Source: Roseovarius sp. (GTDB lineage Bacteria; Pseudomonadota; Alphaproteobacteria; Rhodobacterales; Rhodobacteraceae). From it: a stretch of 64,000 bases of DNA. The notes under the pieces were generated by a model that had not been told where the DNA came from, did not search any database, and was given only the letters and a program-made list of their open reading frames with translations. Below are positions 1 to 13,167 of this stretch, in pieces. The DNA lies in contig JAOSKR010000003.1 in NCBI GenBank assembly GCA_027493545.1, positions 781,711 to 845,710 on the forward strand, read 5' to 3'. Both the position numbers and the translations under genes were made by a program. Within the stretch, counting starts at the first letter, position 1, and each line of letters starts with the position of its first letter.

Positions 1-51
1 CCAAAATTACAACAAGAGTCTGACGTGCAACTCAGCCAACCGGGAGGACCC

Positions 52-1062
52 ATGAAACACCTGAAAACCAAAACCGCCGCGGCGGCCATTGCGGCGTGCG
101 GGATATTGGCGCAGCCGCTGATGGCGGGTGAGCTGACGCTCTACACATCGCTGGAAGAAGACGAGATCGTCGCATATCTGGATGCGGCAAAGGCCGCGAT
201 GCCGGATGTCGAGTTCAATGTGCTGCGTCTGTCCACCGGCGACCGGGGGCGCGACTGATCGCGGAAGCCGGCAATCCGCAGGCCGATGTGATCTGGGGGT
301 TTGCCGTCACCAACATGCTCGACCCGCGCATTTCCGACCAGCTCGAGGCGTATTCACCGGCCGGCGTCGACAAGCTTTCGGCCAAGTTCCGTGACGAGGG
401 CGGAAAATGGTTCGCCACCATGGGCTACATGGGCGCGTTCTGCGTCAACAAGCCCGCGATGGAGGCCAAGAACCTGCCCATGCCCGCATCCTCGGGCCGA
501 TCTGACCGATCCCGTCTACAAGGGCGAGATCGTGATGCCCGATCCCGCCTCCTCGGGCACCGGGTATCTGCAGGTTGCCGCCATCGTCCGGGGCGGCGGC
601 GAAGACGGCTGGCAGCTGATCACCGATCTGGACAAGAACATCGCCCAGTACACCAGTTCGGGCTCGAAGCCCTGCAAGATGGCGCGCGCCGGTGAATACG
701 CCATCGGCGCCTCGTTTTCCTTCGTGGCGATGCAGTCGATCGAGGCCGGCTTTCCGATCGCGATGGTGATCCCGTCCGATTACGCCGGTTACGAGCTCGA
801 GGCGAGCGGCCTGCTGGCGTCCTCCGACAACAAGGAAGATGCCAAGCGCTTCCTCGACTGGAGCCTCGGCGCCGATGCCGCCGATGTCTACAGCCAGTTC
901 AAGGCCATCGTGACGGTCCCGGGCGCGACGCGCACCCCCGCCGCGGATGCCGCGGGCCTGCCGTCCAACCTCGCGGACGTCCTGTTCCCGGTCGATTTCG
1001 CCGCCTCGGCCGCGAGCCGCGGCGAGACGTTGACGCGCTGGAAGGAAATCACCAGCGACTGA
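52..1062 (+). CDS. ABC transporter substrate-binding protein, 2-aminoethylphosphonate (AepX/PhnS2) type, two frame breaks
   Basis: Periplasmic binding protein that would deliver a small solute to the ATPase and permease encoded directly downstream. ATG at 52 follows GGGAGGA; residues 1-34 form a signal peptide ending in a PLMAG-type cleavage region. The mature part has features of the family-1 (iron/phosphonate) binding proteins: LTLYTSLEEDEI, DPASSGTGYLQ and SGSKPCK, the last two also typical of the 2-aminoethylphosphonate protein AepX. The reading frame breaks near 248 (a base appears to be missing in a CGGGGG run) and near 500 (an extra base); reading through gives about 336 residues, normal for the family. 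The ligand assignment rests on remembered family likeness and on the fused permease, so iron or another solute remains possible. Confidence 0.72.
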
Positions 1063-1119
1063 TCCCGCGAACGGGCTGCCCGACCACGGCCGGGCAGCCC
1101 CCGATCTGACAGGCACGGC

Positions 1120-2128
1120 GTGACACTGAAAATTCAGAACGTGCGCAAGAACTTCGGGACGTTTCTTGCGCTCAACGACATCAATCTGGACGTCGGCGAA
1201 ACCGAATTCGTCTGCCTGCTCGGACCCAGCGGTTGCGGCAAGACGACGTTGCTGCGCATCGTCGCCGGCCTGCTGCCGTTCGAGGACGGGCACATCCTGC
1301 TGGGGGGCGAGCCGCTCGATGCCACGCCCGCGCGCGAGCGCAATTTCGGCATCGTCTTTCAGTCCTATTCGCTGTTTCCGAACATGACGGCGGTGCAGAA
1401 CGTGGGTTACGGCCCCAGGCTGCGCGGCCTCTCCCGTCAGGCTGTCAGGGCCCGGGCCGAGCGGTTTCTCGAAATGGTCAAGATGCCCCCATCTCGCCGA
1501 TCGCTACCCGCACGAGCTGTCGGGCGGACAGCAGCAACGGGTGGCGATCGCCCGGGCGCTGGCCGCCGAACCGGCGCTTTTGCTCCTCGACGAGCCGCTC
1601 TCGGCGCTCGACGCGCGGGTGCGCACGACGATGCGCGGGGAAATCCGCGAAATGCAGCAGGCGCTCGGCATCCCCACGATCATGGTCACGCATGATCAGG
1701 AAGAGGCGCTGACGATGGCGGACCGCGTGGTGTGCATGAACCAGGGCGAGATCGTGCAGGTGGATACGCCGATCAACCTCTATCAGCGACCGAGGACACG
1801 CTTCGTGGCGGATTTCGTCGGCGTGTCGAACTTCCTCCCGCCCGCCCGGGTGGGCGAGGTCATGCCCGACCGCTTGGACGAGCTGAACGGTCTCGCCGCC
1901 GAGGCGCATGAATTCGCGTTCCGCCCCGAGCAGGTTCTGCTGCACGAAAATCCCGATGGCGCGGGCACCGTGACAAAAGCCCTCTTTCTGGGCAATTTGT
2001 CGCGCATCACCGTCAGCATCGCCGGGCACGAGGTGGTCGCCGAGGTGGCCGGCGCCGGAACCCTGCCGGTGGGGACACGCGTGAAGATCGGGCTCGACCC
2101 CGGCTCGGGTACATGGGTCGAGACATGA
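1120..2128 (+). CDS. ABC transporter ATP-binding protein, AepV/PhnT2-like, one frame break
   Basis: Cytoplasmic ATPase of the same importer, starting at GTG 1120, 57 bases after the binding-protein stop. Walker A is GPSGCGKTT (about residues 36-44), signature LSGGQQQR, Walker [13 protein letters not shown] and H-loop VTHD. The C-terminal third is a TOBE-like regulatory domain (FRPEQVLL onwards). The frame breaks near 1488 in a CCCCC run, just before [13 protein letters not shown]; deleting one C restores a protein of about 335 residues. Its stop overlaps the permease start in an ATGA, so the two are translationally coupled. The ATPase family also includes spermidine and iron transporters; substrate assignment comes from the neighbours. 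Confidence 0.8.
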
Positions 2129-3815
2129 GCGCCCGGACGGCGCCGGCGCCGGCAGCGGGCGTGGCGCGCAAGCCGCGGGTTGCCGCCTCCGAACGGGCGC
2201 TGGTTCTGACCTGTATCCTGGTGCCGCTCGCCGGGTTGGTGCTGTTCTTTGGCTATCCGCTCTTCATGGTCGCGCTCAAGAGCCTCACCCAGGCCGATGG
2301 CAGCATCGGGTTCGGTAATTATCTGCGGGTGCTGGCGTCGCCGGGCATCCTGACGGCGGTGCAGAACAGCTCTGGTCATGGCGACGATGACGACGGCGGT
2401 GTCGATCGTCTTCGGCTTTGCCATCGCCTATCTTCTGGAGCGCACCGCCGTTCGCACCAGACGGATCGTCCAGGTGGTGCTGATCCTGCCGCTCCTGGCG
2501 CCGTCGCTGGTGCAGGGGCTGGGCCTGATCTTTCTGCTGGGGCGCAACGGGATCGTCAACAACCTGACCGGCTGGGGATCGAGATCTACGGTCTGCCCGG
2601 GCTGGTCATCGCCAATTCGATATATGCGGTGCCCCGGGCGGTGCTGATCATCCGCGCCGCCCTGCGCCAGTCCGACGCAAGGCATTACGAGGCCGCGATG
2701 ATGCTCGGCGCCAGCCGCTGGCAGCAATTCCGCGACATCACCGTGCCGAACAGCAAGTTCGGCGTGCTCAGCGCCGGCTTCGTGATCTTCACGCTCTCGA
2801 TCACCGATTTCGGCAACGCCGCGGTGATCGGGGGCGGCTACAACGTTCTGGCGACGGAGATTTACGCGCAGGTCGTCGGGCAGATGAATTTCGGCATGGG
2901 CGCGGTCGTCGGCATGCTCCTGCTGCTGCCCACGGTGGTCGCGGTCTACATCGAGCGCGTGGCCGCCCAGCAGCAGTTCGGCGGCACCTCCGAGAGCTCG
3001 ATCCCGGTCGAGCCCGAACGCGTCCCCCCGCCGCGACTGGCCCCTCGGCTTGTTCGTCTGGGTGTTCTGCGCCAGCGTCCTGCTGGTGGTCGGAATCGTC
3101 GCCTATGCCAGTTTCGTGAAACTCTGGCCCTACGACCAGTCGTTGACGCTGGCCAACTACAACGTCAAGGTCAGCGGCGGCTACGACCCCTTGTGGACAT
3201 CCTTTCTGGTGTCGTTCATCGCCGCCGGCCTCGGTGTCGTCTTCCTGTTCTTCCCGGCCTTCGGTCTGGGCTATATCGGCCGCGGCTTTGGCCAAGTTCG
3301 TCTACCTGCTGGCGGTTCTGCCGGTCGGGGCGCCGGGTCTTGTCCTGGGGCTTTCCTACGTGCTGGCGTTCAACCTGCCGAACTCGGTGCTGGGACTGCT
3401 CTACGGCAGCGCATTGCTGATCGCGTTCTGCAACTTCTACCACTATCACTCGCAAGGGTTCCTGACGATCATGACCGGCATGCGGGCGACCCCGCCGGCG
3501 CTGCGGGAAACGGTGATGTGCATGGGCGGCGGCCTGACGCACGTGCTGCGCGATGCGGTGCTGCCGTTCATGATTCCGACGATCATCAGCACGTTCTTCT
3601 TCCTCTTCATGCGCTCGATGGTGACGCTGTCGGCGGTGATCTTCCTGATCTCGCCCAAGGTCAGCGTCGCCTCGGTGCAGGTCATGCGGCTCGACGATTC
3701 CGGGCTGGTGTCGCAGGCGGCGGCGTTTTCCATCTGCGTGATGGCGTCGGTGCTGGGCGCGATGCTGCTGATGCAATTGCTGATGATGGCCACGGGCAAG
3801 CGGCGCCGGATGTGA
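2125..3815 (+). CDS. Fused double-domain ABC permease, AepW/PhnU2-like, four frame breaks
   Basis: Inner-membrane channel of the importer. ATG 2125 overlaps the ATPase stop. Read through its frame breaks (near 2371, 2575, 3030 and 3288) it encodes about 563 residues with two BPD-type permease halves, each with its own EAA-like coupling loop ([18 protein letters not shown] in the first half; [21 protein letters not shown] in the second). Hydrophobic segments include [20 protein letters not shown] and [19 protein letters not shown]. One polypeptide holding both membrane domains is the pattern of the 2-aminoethylphosphonate (PhnU2/AepW) and iron FbpB families. At least one break (2575) lies in a G run. 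The density of breaks is the highest in the window and could reflect poor sequence quality at a contig end or a decaying operon. Confidence 0.72.
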
Positions 3816-3898
3816 GACACAGCCCGCCCGAATTCACGAGCATGGCCGCGGCCATCCCGAACTGATCCCGGCGGGCCGGATTGTTTCGGCGGGCAAAG

Positions 3899-3931
3899 AA
3901 AAAACCCCGGCTCGGGGCCGGGGCGTTTTTT
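3899..3931 (+). terminator. Rho-independent terminator after the ABC operon
   Basis: A CCCCGGC/GCCGGGG-type GC-rich stem flanked by an A run on the left and a run of six T on the right, starting about 85 bases after the permease stop. The A and T flanks make it usable in both directions, so it can also end the minus-strand gene at 3955-4293. Confidence 0.85.
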
Positions 3932-3954
3932 GTCCGATGATGCCGCGGTGCGTG

Positions 3955-4293
3955 TCAGGCGGCCTCGGCCTGCGCGGCAGCCTCGGCCAGCGCGGCGGCG
4001 TGGCGGCGCTCGCTTTCCTCCCGCGACAGTGCCACCGAAGTGCGCACGCCCTTGGAGACGAAATCCATGAGCCCGGTTACCACGCGCTCGTTGGGGTCGA
4101 TACCGGCGCAGCTCAGCACCTCGCGACCGTCGCGCGAGCGCGCCCAGCGGGCGATCTGTTCCGGACCGTTGCCATACTTCTTGTCGTCGGCGATGGCATC
4201 GTCCAGTGCGGCCAGTACCACGGCCGCGAAAAGCTTACGCGCACGGTTGCCTTGTTCGGCGTTGAAAGCCGTGCCGTCAACGAAATCCTTCAT
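3955..4293 (-). CDS. Conserved small Rhodobacterales protein, DUF6280-like
   Basis: A 112-residue soluble protein of unknown function. It starts MKDFVDGTAFNAEQ, has a central helical stretch (KLFAAVVLAALDDAIADDKKYG), an RSRDGREVLSCAGIDP segment and an alanine/glutamate-rich tail. I recall this type as a family restricted to Rhodobacterales and probably catalogued as DUF6280, but the name is from memory. It is convergent with the ABC operon and divergent from efp, so it is its own transcription unit. The central segment, which reads like a small regulatory or nucleic-acid-associated helical domain, gives no catalytic clue. Codon use and GC match the neighbours. The frame is intact. Confidence 0.75.
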   Translation of the reverse strand: MKDFVDGTAFNAEQGNRARKLFAAVVLAALDDAIADDKKYGNGPEQIARWARSRDGREVLSCAGIDPNERVVTGLMDFVSKGVRTSVALSREESERRHAAALAEAAAQAEAA

Positions 4294-4520
4294 GATCCGT
4301 CCTTGATACTTATTGCTCTTGTGTTTTCGGCGCAGGGCTGGTTATGGAGGAGTTTATCCGATTCGGATAGCCTTCTGATGCATAGCTGTCATGCGTCTTG
4401 CGCAAATCTTTCTGCACATTCTGCACATGCAGCACGAAATCCGTCGTATTGCTCCACAGCCCAGCCCCAGATATAGGGTCCGTTAAGACCTGATCAACCT
4501 TTTGTCATGAGAAAGCCACG

Positions 4521-5084
4521 ATGCCCAAGATCAACGGAAACGAGATCCGTCCCGGCCATGTGCTCGAGCACAATGGCGGGCTCTGGAGCGTGGTCAAGGT
4601 CGACCACGTCAAGCCGGGCAAGGGCGGCGCCTTTGCCCAGGTCGAACTGCGCAACCTGCGCAGCGGCACCAAGCTGAACGAGCGCTTTCGCAGCGCCGAC
4701 AAGGTCGAGCGGGTGCGTCTGGAACAGAAGGACCAGCAGTTCCTCTACGAGGACAACGGCAAGCTGGTGTTCATGGACACCGCGACCTACGAGCAGATCG
4801 AGCTGCCGGCCGACATCCTCGGCGAACGCCGCCCGTTCCTGCAGGACGGGATGACGATCACGGTGGAGTTCCACGAAAGCGAGGCCCTGAACGCCACGCT
4901 GCCGCAAAAGGTGGTCTGCCGGGTGGTCGAGACCGAACCGGTGGTCAAGGGGCAGACCGCCGCCAACAGCTTCAAGCCGGCGGTGCTCGACAACGGCGTC
5001 AAGGTGATGGTGCCGCCGTTCGTGGGCCCCGACGAGGATATCGTCGTCAACACCGAGACGATGGATTACGCCGAGCGCGCCTGA
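4521..5084 (+). CDS. efp: Elongation factor P
   Basis: Translation factor that relieves ribosomes stalled at polyproline stretches. It is 187 residues, the normal length, with the three beta-barrel domains (KOW-like N-terminal, OB middle, C-terminal). The loop that receives the lysine modification is present as PGKGGAF with Lys34 at the tip, as in lysylated EF-P proteins, so a modification enzyme is expected elsewhere in the genome. The C-terminal signature ([14 protein letters not shown], then [17 protein letters not shown]) is complete. The gene stands alone. Its 227-base leader contains a tandem TTCTGCACA repeat near 4410 of unknown meaning. Confidence 0.97.
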   Translation: MPKINGNEIRPGHVLEHNGGLWSVVKVDHVKPGKGGAFAQVELRNLRSGTKLNERFRSADKVERVRLEQKDQQFLYEDNGKLVFMDTATYEQIELPADILGERRPFLQDGMTITVEFHESEALNATLPQKVVCRVVETEPVVKGQTAANSFKPAVLDNGVKVMVPPFVGPDEDIVVNTETMDYAERA

Positions 5085-5121
5085 GCCGCGGCGTCCCCGT
5101 CCGCCGGAGCGTCCGGCGCGG

Positions 5122-5850
5122 TCAGGGCAGGGTGACGGTCGCCTCGCCCGCCCGCATCTCGCCCGTGGCGCGGTTGAAGCGAAGATGGGCGATCGCCTGT
5201 CCGCCCGATTGGGTAAAGAGCGTGCCCGCGGGCTTGCCCGCGGCGGTGATCGGGGTGCCGATGGGTGCAGCGCCCTCGATTTCCACCGTGACCAGCCCCT
5301 TTTGCAGCTCGGTCTTGTGCTTCATCCGCGCCGTCACCTCCTGTCCGACATAGCAGCCCTTGCGGAAATCGACACCGTTCAGCCGCTCGAACCCGGCTTC
5401 GAGGATGAAGGTATCGGGCGTCAGCTCGATGCCCGACGCGGGGATGCAGTGGCGCACCCGCAGGGCGTCGAAATCGGTGCCGTCGTCGCCCGCATCGTCG
5501 CCATAAAGCCGCCAGCCCATCGCCGCGTGGCGCGGGTCGGCCATTGCGCCCTCTGGCGCCGGCCCGGTGCCGCGCCGCACCTTCAGCGCGGTCTCGCTGA
5601 TGGTCACATCGGCGCGCAGCTTGTACATCGCCAGCCGGCGCGCCAGGTCGGGACCAAGCCCGGCCGCGACGTCGAGCAGGATCGCGTCGCCACGCCGGAA
5701 AAGAAAGAAGTCGGCGATGTACTTGCCCTGCGGCGTCAGCAGCGCGGCATAAACCAGCCCTTCCGTGGCCCGGCCGGCATCGTTGGTCACCAGCCCTTGC
5801 AGGAAATGCTCGGCGTCCGTGCCGGAAATCTCGAAGATCGTGCGTGTCAT
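5122..5850 (-). CDS. ygfZ: YgfZ/GcvT-domain folate-binding protein
   Basis: Tetrahydrofolate-dependent protein that supports iron-sulfur cluster assembly and repair and, in E. coli, MiaB-dependent tRNA modification. About 242 residues from ATG 5850, preceded by a GGGAGG ribosome site; a longer in-frame start upstream lacks family likeness. It begins FEISGTDAEHFLQGLVTND, and carries the diagnostic KGCYVGQE motif (about residues 162-169) with the conserved cysteine, followed by VTARMKHK. The end (GTLFTQSGGQAIAHLRF) is the C-terminal barrel. Convergent with efp, 37 bases apart; divergent from the glycosyltransferase at 5916. Confidence 0.92.
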   Translation of the reverse strand: MTRTIFEISGTDAEHFLQGLVTNDAGRATEGLVYAALLTPQGKYIADFFLFRRGDAILLDVAAGLGPDLARRLAMYKLRADVTISETALKVRRGTGPAPEGAMADPRHAAMGWRLYGDDAGDDGTDFDALRVRHCIPASGIELTPDTFILEAGFERLNGVDFRKGCYVGQEVTARMKHKTELQKGLVTVEIEGAAPIGTPITAAGKPAGTLFTQSGGQAIAHLRFNRATGEMRAGEATVTLP

Positions 5851-5915
5851 CCCGCCTCCCGATTGGCTCGTATCCGTAATATATGCGTTCATGGGCGTGG
5901 CAACAGGGCAGGAAG

Positions 5916-6588
5916 ATGCAATCCAGGCTATCGGTGGTGATCCCGACGCTCGATGCCGGCCCCGTGCTGGCATGCTGCCTGCCGGCGCTGGCCGAGGGGG
6001 TGGATGGCGGCCTTGTGCGTGAGGTCGTGATCTCTGACGGCGGATCGGGTGACGACACGCTGGCCCTGGCCGCGGCGGCGGGGGCGGTCATCGTCGCGGG
6101 CCCGCCCTCGCGCGGGGGGGCAGCTCAGGCGCGGGGCGGCGGCGGCGCAGGGCGAATGGCTGCTCTTTCTGCACGCCGACACGGTGCTGCCGCCGGGCTG
6201 GGCGGCTTGTGTGCGGGCGCATCTGCCCACGGGCAGGCCCGCGCATTTCCGGCTGCGCTTCGATCGTCCGGGCGCGCCGGCGCGGCTGGTCGCCGGCTGG
6301 GCCAATCTGCGCGCGCGCCTGCTGCGTCTGCCCTATGGCGATCAGGGGCTCCTGATCTCGTGGGCCGAGTACCAGCGCGCGGGCGGCTACCCGGACATCC
6401 CGCTGATGGAGGATGTGGCGCTGGCGCGGCGGCTGGGGCGGCGGCTGACGGCCTTGCCGATGGTGGTGACGACGAGCGCCGAACGCTATCTGCGCGAGGG
6501 CTGGCTGAGACGGGGCGCGCGCAACCTGTGGCTGCTGATGCGCTATCTGTGCGGCGCCGATCCGGTGCGGCTGGCGCGCCGGTATTGA
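5916..6588 (+). CDS. Family 2 glycosyltransferase, TIGR04283-type, one frame break
   Basis: GT-A fold glycosyltransferase of the type often found with radical-SAM/selenodomain or arsenosugar genes. ATG 5916 opens MQSRLSVVIPTLDAG, the nucleotide-binding strand; the metal-binding motif appears in LLFLHADTVLPPGW, the acceptor part in LPYGDQGLLIS, and the MEDVALARRL motif near the end. The frame breaks near 6116 inside a run of seven G; one G too many explains it, and the corrected protein is about 223 residues, a normal length. No transmembrane anchor is visible. Neighbours give no clue to its acceptor. Convergent with the phosphatase gene, 7 bases apart. Confidence 0.82.
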
Positions 6589-6595
6589 TGCGCCC

Positions 6596-7279
6596 TCAGA
6601 AAATCGTCCGCCTGCTTTCGTTGAACGCCTTTTGCACCGCCTTGTAGTCGTATTCGCCGGCCACCCAGTCCTCGAAGGAAATCGCCTCGCGCGCATTGCG
6701 GGCCTCGTAGAGGTCGAGGATGTAGTCGAGCACCCCGGTTTTCGTCCATCGAAAGTGGATATAGCGCACCCCCAGCATGCGCCGCGCCTCGGCCACCGGG
6801 CGCCCCTCGATCACCATCAGATAGATCGCGGCGGCAAATCCCGCCCGGTCGGCGCCCGACTTGCAATGCATCACGAAGGGGCGCTCGATGGTGCGAAACG
6901 CCTCGATCACCTTGAGGATGTCCTCGGCCGGAGCGGCGTGGCGGGCATGGAAGGTGACGTTGACGAGCGTGAGCCCCAGTGCGCGGCAGCTTTCCTCCTC
7001 GACCAGGTAATGGGCCGCGCCGCCGTCGCCCCGCAGGTTCAGGATCGAGCGGATGCCCATCGCCTTGAGCTTTTCGAACCGGCGGTGCGTGGGCTGGTTC
7101 GAGCGGTAGACGCCGGGCGCCACCTCGTCGAAATTGGTCCAGATCGTGCGCAGCACCGCGTGGTCGAACCACAGATTGTAGATGTGCGCGCGGCGGCGGT
7201 TCTCGGGCGTCGAGAGATCGGTGTTGTAGCGGGCGCGCAGATCCCGTTCCCAGTCAACGATCCGTTTGATGAGTTTCAT
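6596..7279 (-). CDS. Dual-specificity/tyrosine-phosphatase-like protein
   Basis: A 227-residue cytoplasmic protein with the cysteine phosphatase signature: HCKSGADRAG places the nucleophile at Cys139 and the phosphate-binding arginine at Arg145 (CX5R). Upstream, VAPGVYRSNQPTHRRFEKLKAMGI and ILNLRGDGG are the usual strand and loop preceding the P-loop in the DSP/DUF442-like group, which acts on phosphoproteins or inositol phosphates. The C-terminal half (RYIHFRWTKTGVLDYILDLY) is a helical extension. Start ATG 7279 is the first in frame. Frame intact. The physiological substrate cannot be read from the sequence. Divergent from the aminotransferase gene at 7431. Confidence 0.85.
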   Translation of the reverse strand: MKLIKRIVDWERDLRARYNTDLSTPENRRRAHIYNLWFDHAVLRTIWTNFDEVAPGVYRSNQPTHRRFEKLKAMGIRSILNLRGDGGAAHYLVEEESCRALGLTLVNVTFHARHAAPAEDILKVIEAFRTIERPFVMHCKSGADRAGFAAAIYLMVIEGRPVAEARRMLGVRYIHFRWTKTGVLDYILDLYEARNAREAISFEDWVAGEYDYKAVQKAFNESRRTIF

Positions 7280-7430
7280 CGCGTGTCCCGCGCTCCCGGT
7301 CCGGCGCCCCGCCGGCCGGGGCCGGACCCGTCTAGGGGCAAGCCGCTCTTAAGGCAAGCTGCGCGCGGGCGATTGACGCCGCGGCGCGGCGGCGTAATCT
7401 CCGGGCGGAACACGACAGGAGACTACCCCG

Positions 7431-8626
7431 ATGACCGATGCCGGCGGCCACCCCTATCGGGCCATTCCGGGCCCCAGCGTGGTGCCCGACGCGGTGCTGC
7501 GCGCCATGCACCGCGCCGCGCCCAACATCTATGAGGGCGAAATCGTCGATCTGACCGCCGGGCTGATCCCCGATCTGTGCCGCGTGGCGCGCACAGAAGG
7601 CGCGGTGGCGATCTATATCGCCAATGGCCACGGCGCGTGGGAGGCGGCGCTGGCCAATGTCGCCGCCCCCGGCGCGCAGGTGCTGGTTGCCGCGACCGGG
7701 CGGTTCGGTCACGGCTGGGCCGAGGTGGCCGAGGCCCGCGGGCTGAAGGTCGAGCTGATCGACTTCGGTCGTCAGAGCCCGGCCGATCCGGCCCGCGTCG
7801 ACGCGGCGCTCAGGGCCGATACCGGGCACCGGATCAAGGCGGTTCTCGCAACCCATGTCGACACGGCCACCAGCTTGCGCAACGACATCGCCGGCCTGCG
7901 ACGGGCGATCGACGCGGCGGGGCATCCCGCGCTCCTGATGGTCGACTGCATCGCCTCGCTGGGCTGCGACCGTTTCGAGATGGACGCCTGGGGCGCCGAC
8001 GTCATGGTCGCCGCCAGTCAAAAGGGGCTGATGCTGCCGCCGGGGCTCGGGTTCGTCTTCTTCAACGACCGCGCCGCCGCCGCCCGCGCGCGGCTGGCGC
8101 GGGTGTCGAGGTACTGGGACTGGACGCCGCGCGCCGCGCCCGGGCGTTTCTACCAGTATTTCGGCGGCACCGCCCCCACCCATCACCTCTACGGGCTGCG
8201 CGCCGCGCTCGACATCATCCACGACGAGGGGATCGAGGCGGTCTGGGCCCGGCATGAGCGGCTGGCGCGCGCCATCTGGGCGGCGTGTTGGGCATGGGGG
8301 CAGGGGGTGCGCTCAGGCTCAACATTGCCGATCCGGCGCATCGCAGCTGCGCGGTGACGGCGCTGGCGCTCGATCCGCCCGATGCCACGCGGCTGCGGCG
8401 CTGGGTGGAGAGCCATGCCGGTGTGACCCTGGGTATCGGTCTTGGCATGGAAAGCCCTGCCGACCCGCAGGCCGACGGCGCCTTTCGCATCGGCCATATG
8501 GGGCATGTCAACGCGCATATGGTGCTGGGGCTGCTTGGCGCGGTCGAGGCGGGGATGCAGGCGCTCGGTATCGCGCACGGGTCCGGGGCGCTGGCGGCTG
8601 CCGCGGCGGCGATCGCGGCGCCCTAG
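7431..8626 (+). CDS. Class V aminotransferase, alanine/serine-glyoxylate type, one frame break
   Basis: PLP-dependent aminotransferase of the fold-type I class V group (serine- or alanine-glyoxylate transaminase family). It has the N-terminal PGPSVVPD pocket, the substrate glycine loop IANGHGAWEAAL, the cofactor aspartate in LMVDCIASLG and the PLP lysine at Lys198 in AASQKGLMLPPG. The frame breaks near 8285; continuing in the next frame (GALRLNIADPAHRS...GHMGHVNAHMVLG) completes a protein of about 397 residues, typical for the family. The end overlaps the stop of the small membrane gene on the other strand. Substrate preference is not readable; serine-glyoxylate or a related amino donor pair is likeliest. 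Confidence 0.85.
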
Positions 8627-8805
8627 GCTTGCGCACCCCGGCCGATGCGCGAGATCGCCCAGTTCAGCGCATATCCTGTCGCCAGCACCACCGGCATGCC
8701 GAAAACCGCCCAGATCACTGCGAATATCCACAGAAGATTGACCAATGCCATCACAAGTGCGGCATTGGTGTAGTTGGGTGCTTTTGGCAGGACTCCGCGT
8801 TTCAT
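8623..8805 (-). CDS. Small hydrophobic membrane protein, unknown
   Basis: A 60-residue protein with a basic N-terminus (MKRGVLPKAPNYTN) and a long hydrophobic stretch from about residue 15 to 50 that could form one or two membrane helices, ending in a short positively charged tail. It is the last gene of the valS / HisC-like / small-protein run on the minus strand, 56 bases after the aminotransferase stop, and its stop overlaps that of the convergent class V aminotransferase. Unknown function; I think it recurs in this position in Rhodobacteraceae but cannot verify that. Confidence 0.65.
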   Translation of the reverse strand: MKRGVLPKAPNYTNAALVMALVNLLWIFAVIWAVFGMPVVLATGYALNWAISRIGRGAQA

Positions 8806-8861
8806 GGCCCCAGTCTAACCCTTAATTCGTGCATGTCAGGCAAAATCTGTCGGCCCTCCGT

Positions 8862-9967
8862 TTAGCCGCGCGCTTCCGCCAATGCGTCGGGGAGGGTTTC
8901 GGCGAAAACCGCCAGATCCTCGGGCCGCCCGCAGCTGACGCGGATGCAGCGGTTCTGCGGGGCGACGAAGGGCATGCGCACGAAAACCCCGCGTGCCACC
9001 AGCGCCTGCAGCACCCGGCCTGCCAGCGCCCCGTCACCGCCGCAGTCGATGGCGACGAAATTGGTGGCAGAGGGCAGCGTGCTCAGTCCGTTCTCGGCGG
9101 CGATACGGGCGATTTCCTGGCGCGCGCGTGTCACCTCGGCCTGGACATGAGCCAGCCACGCCTCGTCCCGCAGCGCCGCCAGCGCGCCCGCCTGCGCCAC
9201 CCGGTTCATGCCGAAATGGTTGCGGATCTTGTCGAAGCTCCGAATGATCCCGGGGCGCCGAGCGCATAGCCGACCCGCGCCCCGGCCAGGCCGTACGCCT
9301 TTGAAAAGGTGCGCATGCGGATTACCCGCGGGTCGTCGGCCGCCACCGCCGCCGCGGTGCCGCCGGGGGCGAATTCGACATAGGCCTCGTCGAGCACCAT
9401 CAGGCAGTCCCCGGGCAACGCGTCCAGCGCGGCCGTGACCGCCTCGCCCCGGTGCCAGCTGCCCATCGGGTTGTCGGGGTTGGCGAGGTAGACGAGCTTG
9501 GCGCCGGTTTCGGCCGCGCGGGTCAGGAGCGCCTCCAGATCCTCGGCATCGTCGCGATAGGGCACCTTTTCGAGCACGCCGCCGAAGCCCGCGACATGAT
9601 AGTTGAAGGTCGGATAGGCCCCGTCCGAGGTCACCACCCGATCGCCCGGTTCGACCACGAGCCGCACCAGATTGCCCAGGAGCCCGTCGATGCCCTCGCC
9701 CACCAGCACGTTTTCGGGCGCCACCCGGTGATGCGCTGCGAGTGCCAGCCGCAGATCGTGGCTCGATGAATCTCCGTATTTCCACACATGCGCCAGTTCC
9801 GTCCGCATCGCGGACAGCGCCGCGAGCGAGGGGCCGAAGAGGCTTTCATTGGCACCGAGCCGGGCGCGGAACGGCGCGCCACGCGTGCGTTCCTGCTCTT
9901 CGGGGCCGACAAAGGGCACGCTGGCCGGCAGGCTCTCGACAAGGCGGGTATAGCGCGGCCCGGTCAT
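8862..9967 (-). CDS. HisC-like PLP-dependent aminotransferase, one frame break
   Basis: Fold-type I class II aminotransferase of the histidinol-phosphate/aromatic family. It has LGANESLFGPS (substrate loop), YPTFNYHVAGFGG, YLANPDNPMGSW, LDEAYVEFAPGG (PLP aspartate and tyrosine) and the lysine motif TFSKAYGLAGARVGY. After a frame break near 9255 the rest (NHFGMNRVAQAGALAAL...CIRVSCGRPEDLAVF) carries the C-terminal arginine. The corrected length is about 368 residues, normal for HisC. It starts 3 bases after valS, so the two are co-transcribed. Rhodobacteraceae often have more than one HisC paralogue, so this may serve histidine or aromatic amino acid synthesis; I leave the symbol blank. Confidence 0.85.
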
Positions 9968-9970
9968 GGC

Positions 9971-13042
<3,072 letters not shown>

Positions 13043-13167
13043 CGCTCGCGCTTCCCCGCCGTGTCTTGCCCCAAAGGATCGCGCCTCGAATAGCGAATGT
13101 CCGGGCGAAGGGAAAGACGTTATGGCGGCGCTTGGCTTTTGCGGGAGGTTGCCGCAGGATCGGGCGC

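Noticed and set aside
2371..3288. Programmed frameshifting in the fused permease
   Set aside because: Four breaks with no slippery heptamer or downstream structure in common, in a region of general frame errors; sequence error or decay is simpler.
4400..4440. TTCTGCACA tandem words before efp as an SOS box
   Set aside because: They do not match the alphaproteobacterial GTTC-N7-GTTC LexA site.
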